DNA of 64,000 nucleotides from Phaeodactylum tricornutum CCAP 1055/1. Taxonomy: Eukaryota > Bacillariophyta > Bacillariophyceae > Surirellales > Neidiaceae. How positions within the stretch are numbered: the stretch's first letter is position 1; each line of letters starts with the position of its first letter. The notes below the pieces were generated by a model. That model ran no database searches and was not told the DNA's origin. It was given only the letters and a program-made list of their open reading frames with translations. Shown here piece after piece: positions 60,207 through 64,000 of the stretch. The translations under genes and the position numbers were made by a program. The stretch is taken from the NCBI RefSeq assembly GCF_000150955.2, contig NC_011685.1, forward strand, positions 1 through 64,000. The letters are read 5' to 3'.

Positions 60207-61084
60207 TGTTACGGTACACTACCTTGCGGCATGTCCCTCGGACAGTTTCCACTTGGTAAGGAAAGTCTAAGTGTGAGCCAATCCGATGGACGCAGCGGTT
60301 ACGTGTCCCATATGGAGTTTGTGTCGGCCTTATTGCGCAAATATACCGTATTTGAGTTACCCTGTTGTGGTTTACCTCCTTGCGACATGTCTTGTGGAAA
60401 TTATTCACTAAACACGGATGTCGCAAGTGTGAATCAAAACTATGCACATGGAGTTAAGGAGGCACGCACAGAAATGATACCAAAGCCTTGTTCCGTGGCC
60501 ACGTGGACTCACAATAATCGAAGCGTTTGTACAATTGCTATGTTTCCGGAGCCGCATGTGCTTAGTCTCCACTTGTCGGTTTACACGACCAAAATGGACT
60601 GGGATATAATTGGAACATCGAAAATACGATTGAAGCAATAAAGGGGCTATCACAAGACACATGGTGGGACTGAAGAAGAACAGCTACTCACCATAGGTGT
60701 TGTGCATGGGACTCATAGTTCTGGAGGTATATATACATGTGGGAGAAAGATTGTCTATTGAGATTATGGAAGTTGTGGAAGATCAATGATGAGCTGGCAC
60801 TTTGTGGGATTGTTCACTGGACTGAACAACAGATTGACTAGTTTGTAGCATGTAATTTTCCACTCATTGTTTTAGAAATTCTTTGATCCAAATATTGCAT
60901 TATAGCATAGGTCCTCGCATCCGCTGTCTAACCCGTGGGGAGCGTCGTCAGCGAGTGAGTTTTACAGTCCCTAAGCTTGCTTAGGTGTATCGCAGGTCGT
61001 TCGTCATAACGCCCACCTTTGTTTACCACACACTGTCATAATAGCGATCCGTCCTCGGTTGTGCTTTGGTAGTACTCCGTAACA
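60207..61084 (+). repeat. 5' LTR of element D
   Basis: 878 bp, TGTTACGGTACACTACC...CTCCGTAACA, followed by the GATTAACAGTCTTG primer-binding-site candidate (61085-61098). It contains a 136-codon open frame which in the right LTR forms the tail of the internal frame. Confidence 0.9.
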
Positions 61085-61729
61085 GATTAACAGTCTTGAC
61101 AGCACGTCAAACCACTGCTGCCCATTGCACAGTTGTTTGTGGTAAACACATCTTGAGGTCTTCGCTCAAGACGGTTTCCAAACTTCGTACTTGGTGTACA
61201 TTGTTTGGTTACTAACTGCTGACATCTTTTGTTTGTTACATCAAGTGTCAGAGGTGCCACCTTAAGTGGGGTATTTATCGGCTTGTGTAACGCATTGGTT
61301 GGAAGCTGCTACCCTACTTCCTCACGGTAACTGGTATTGAGAACCCACTGGTACAGCTTCAGGGTTTGTCAATAAGTTTCTGTGGCCTCCCTACTTCCTC
61401 GGAATCACGGGTGTTGAGAGCCCCTTGGAGTCTTCAGGGTTTGACGACAAGTTGTTTCGTGACGTCGGGTTGCTATAGTTGGGTGAGGTAGAAATACCAA
61501 TAGGCTCAAGGACTCCATCCCTGATTCCGGTTGGGACGGGCTTACGACGCGGCTTAAAATAGTACAGGGGGACTATCAAACGCCCGACACTTCGTGTTTG
61601 CGTGTGTGCGGAACGGACACTGCCTACGGAGGCAGGGCAAGGGACCCAAACCCATAAGTGGTTCTCTTTTTTTTTTTCGTTTTGAGAACCGCAAGAACCT
61701 TTCTTATTGGTTTGGCTACCCAACCCATC

Positions 61730-63946
61730 ATGTTAGCAAGCACTGGACAAATGACCAGCAGCACTGTCTTCTCGCATTTTTTGGATAAAGTTTTCTCAAT
61801 TCCCCAAGGGCATCCGATTCGGCTTAGCTTTGCTCAGCAAGGGTATGATACCGTGGAAGACCTTCTCGGTATTTGTGAGAATGAACTTGGTACCTTTGGG
61901 TATGTTCCTCCAACAAGCTTGGACACCAATGACAACCCCCAGTGGACCCCATTGCTCATGGCACACCGACAGATCCTTCGCCATTTTCTACGTTGGCAGG
62001 CCTCACTTGAACGGAAAAAGGGAAGTTCTTTAGACGATTCTGAGCTCGTTGAGTTGACCAGTAGTGACTTTGCCTTCTATAAACGGTCAGCACTTGGCCA
62101 AGTTTCAAGCGTATTGACCACTGCAACATCTTCTTCGAGCGCCCCGGGCATACCTAACAAACCTCGGTCGGTTTTGAACGGACAGAAGAAACCTGTTTAT
62201 TGTAAAGAAGATGCAACTACCCTGTCTGTCAACAACACCAATGCAATCACGTACTGTTCGAGTGTACATTCTGCATTGAGATCCGGAGCAACCAACCTTG
62301 ACCTTATGCCACAGGATGGGGAGAGTATTCCTAAACCCATCAGCTTTGTCAAGCCCCTTGGAACTGAAACCAACAATTCCTGTGCCTTTAAGGGTTTACC
62401 TGGTTTCACTCCTGACAACCTCATTGGTAAAACTTTTCTAACCGACAGTCAGGATGATGGGGAGCTATTTCGTGAACGGCAAACTTTCCCAACTGATACT
62501 CAGGATGATGGGGAGCAACTGTGTGAATGCAATACAGGAAAATTTCTGGAATGTGATAAACCATCTGATGAAAAAATTTCGGAGGGACTTGTAATCAGTG
62601 ATGACAAGTATGATGAAACTCTAGTTTGCAACGAAGTTCTAGACAATCACGAAACCAATCTAGATGAAAAGTTGCAAGACACAGACGGACCGTGGTGTAT
62701 TGAGGGCATTGTCGCATGCAAAGGACCTTTCCCCTCTTCACACATGTCAGAAATCTACGAAAGTTCTAGATACCATGTGTTTGATTGGGGACCTAGCTAC
62801 GGATTGCTAGATGCCATACAGGTCAACAACCTTGAAATATGTGCTACCTATGCTAAACACCAAGATCTACTAGACACATTGGGAGGGAATCATTCCAACT
62901 GGTTTGCAACTAGAGTTGAAGAGTTTCAAGGACTTCTTGACCAAGATTGTCTGAGGTGCTTTAAACATTCCTCTGTCTTCAAATCTGAGTGCCAACTCCC
63001 TCATGACCCTAACAAAGCTGTAGCTATTGACAAGTCAAATGGAAATAGCAACTGGCAGGATGATAAGAGCTTTGAAAGGGGCAAGCCTTGTGAGCATATT
63101 TTTATTGCGAAACGGGAGGATTTGGTGCACAGCAACCAAGTCTCAAACGCACCGGAAGAGTACAAGAACATACTCATTGATATGGTCTACAATGTCAAGC
63201 ACGACGGAAGGCACATTTCTCACAACATGATAACAGTGCATTCTGTGACAGGAGTTCTTTGTCTCATCAACATACGGCATAACTCATTGTCCTACCCGCA
63301 AGTTTGCAAGGCAATCCCAGATGATGTTACCTATGCTCTGAAGATCCTAAGTGGTGAGATCCTTAGTGGTGAGAACAAAGATGATGTGCTCAGCAAGTTT
63401 TGGAATTTTCTACAAATGTGGCCACTTGTCAACCTTCTCCTGTTTGGGAAGGGGGACAAATCAAATTGTGAGGCAAGGACATCTATAGCATCAAGACAGG
63501 CCGATGGGGAGTGTTACGGTACACTACCTTGCGGCATGTCCCTCGGACAGTTTCCACTTGGTAAGGAAAGTCTAAGTGTGAGCCAATCCGATGGACGCAG
63601 CGGTTACGTGTCCCATATGGAGTTTGTGTCGGCCTTATTGCGCAAATATACCGTATTTGAGTTACCCTGTTGTGGTTTACCTCCTTGCGACATGTCTTGT
63701 GGAAATTATTCACTAAACACGGATGTCGCAAGTGTGAATCAAAACTATGCACATGGAGTTAAGGAGGCACGCACAGAAATGATACCAAAGCCTTGTTCCG
63801 TGGCCACGTGGACTCACAATAATCGAAGCGTTTGTACAATTGCTATGTTTCCGGAGCCGCATGTGCTTAGTCTCCACTTGTCGGTTTACACGACCAAAAT
63901 GGACTGGGATATAATTGGAACATCGAAAATACGATTGAAGCAATAA
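61730..63946 (+). CDS. Single long open frame of element D (Gag start plus pol-linker pieces)
   Basis: 738 residues from the first ATG (61730). The N-terminal ~130 residues are the Gag-like domain shared with B and C (SSTVFSHFLDKVFS, GYDTVEDLLGICENELG, HRQILRHFLRWQASLERKKG, SSDFAFYKRS). Then come pieces aligned in order with element B pol: ESIPKPISFVKP, GLPGFTPDNLIGKTFLTDSQ, TNLDEKLQDTDGPW, AVAIDKSNGNSNWQDDKSFE, VYNVKHDGRH, HNMITVHSVTGVL, RHNSLSYPQVCKAI and KDDVLSKFWNF. The catalytic parts of integrase, RT and RNase H are not present. The last ~145 codons lie in the LTR. Its role, if any, is unknown. Confidence 0.7.
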   Translation: MLASTGQMTSSTVFSHFLDKVFSIPQGHPIRLSFAQQGYDTVEDLLGICENELGTFGYVPPTSLDTNDNPQWTPLLMAHRQILRHFLRWQASLERKKGSSLDDSELVELTSSDFAFYKRSALGQVSSVLTTATSSSSAPGIPNKPRSVLNGQKKPVYCKEDATTLSVNNTNAITYCSSVHSALRSGATNLDLMPQDGESIPKPISFVKPLGTETNNSCAFKGLPGFTPDNLIGKTFLTDSQDDGELFRERQTFPTDTQDDGEQLCECNTGKFLECDKPSDEKISEGLVISDDKYDETLVCNEVLDNHETNLDEKLQDTDGPWCIEGIVACKGPFPSSHMSEIYESSRYHVFDWGPSYGLLDAIQVNNLEICATYAKHQDLLDTLGGNHSNWFATRVEEFQGLLDQDCLRCFKHSSVFKSECQLPHDPNKAVAIDKSNGNSNWQDDKSFERGKPCEHIFIAKREDLVHSNQVSNAPEEYKNILIDMVYNVKHDGRHISHNMITVHSVTGVLCLINIRHNSLSYPQVCKAIPDDVTYALKILSGEILSGENKDDVLSKFWNFLQMWPLVNLLLFGKGDKSNCEARTSIASRQADGECYGTLPCGMSLGQFPLGKESLSVSQSDGRSGYVSHMEFVSALLRKYTVFELPCCGLPPCDMSCGNYSLNTDVASVNQNYAHGVKEARTEMIPKPCSVATWTHNNRSVCTIAMFPEPHVLSLHLSVYTTKMDWDIIGTSKIRLKQ

Positions 63947-64000
63947 AGGGGCTATCACAAGACACATGGTGGGACTGAAGAAGAACAGCTACTCACCATA
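63512..64000 (+). repeat. 3' LTR of element D (partial)
   Basis: First 489 bases of the right LTR, apparently identical to the left one, preceded by CCGATGGGGAG. It continues beyond the window; by comparison with the left LTR it should end near 64389. Confidence 0.9.

Larger units (their letters stand above)
60207..64000 (+). mobile_element. Copia-lineage LTR element D, RT-less, right LTR cut by window end
   Basis: The left LTR (60207-61084) is preceded by TTCCC, the candidate target duplication; the right LTR starts at 63512 and runs off the window. No difference was noticed over the 489 bases visible in both LTRs, so it is very young. The interior has one long frame that begins with the B/C-type Gag start and continues with pieces matching the B pol linker and the end of its RNase H, but no integrase core or RT. 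It is non-autonomous and probably mobilised by a B-like relative. Confidence 0.85.

Noticed and set aside
60231-60641. Stand-alone 136-codon gene, seen twice
   Set aside because: Both copies lie in the LTRs of element D; not an independent gene pair.
1-64000. tRNA, rRNA or snRNA genes
   Set aside because: Looked for T-arm GGTTCGAATCC-like and other hallmarks while reading; none was convincing. A covariance-model scan would be decisive.

Overview
The window starts at a chromosome end: positions 1-332 are pure CCCTAA-type telomere repeat. Everything else points to a pennate diatom close to Phaeodactylum tricornutum. It carries two fucoxanthin-chlorophyll proteins (one LHCX-type, one LHCR-type), several Ty1/copia elements of the diatom CoDi kind, plastid-targeting leaders with a Phe at the signal-peptide cleavage site, short GT-AG introns and a KRE6/SKN1 glucan enzyme as used for chrysolaminarin. 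The species name is inference; the diatom assignment is firm.

Layout. 0.3-15.3 kb is a subtelomeric mosaic. It contains a ~485-bp block present twice, a ~165-bp satellite, small inverted-repeat elements built from a TATCCCAGAGG motif, a 5'-truncated copia copy (A'), fragments of other retroelements, and one whole-looking short-LTR copia on the minus strand (E, 9984-15260, TSD GTCAC). 15.6-17.3 kb holds an isolated host gene: a membrane protein with two EF-hands. 18.1-40.2 kb is a second repeat block. In it, copia-like element C (19349-24409, TSD GAAAT) sits inside a long-inverted-repeat element, and copia B (28419-36062, TSD TGAAC) sits inside copia A (25035-40196, TSD GGTA).

40.2-59.1 kb is the gene-rich part, mostly divergent pairs: Iwr1-like (-) with a COA3-like mitochondrial protein (+); holocytochrome c synthase (+); an HI0933-type flavoprotein (-) with a plastid SLOG/DprA-like protein (+); a DUF676 lipase (-) with an LHCX antenna protein (+); a YGGT plastid protein (-) with an LHCR antenna protein (+); then a KRE6/SKN1 transglycosylase (-). 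Five spliced genes were resolved by hand with GT-AG introns that keep frame; the EF-hand gene's first intron is less certain. Together they serve plastid light harvesting and membrane biogenesis, mitochondrial cytochrome c/oxidase assembly and storage glucan synthesis.

60.2-64.0 kb is a further copia-type element, D, whose right LTR runs off the window. D and C belong to the same lineage as B but show no full reverse transcriptase; D nevertheless has one long open frame.

The most notable points are a C-terminal twin CX9C domain on the cytochrome c heme lyase, an LHCX protein with Asn/Gln where relatives have luminal acidic residues, a shared primer-binding site that fits the anticodon half of tRNA-Asn, and the modular subtelomeric repeat family. 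I recognised no tRNA, rRNA or CRISPR array.
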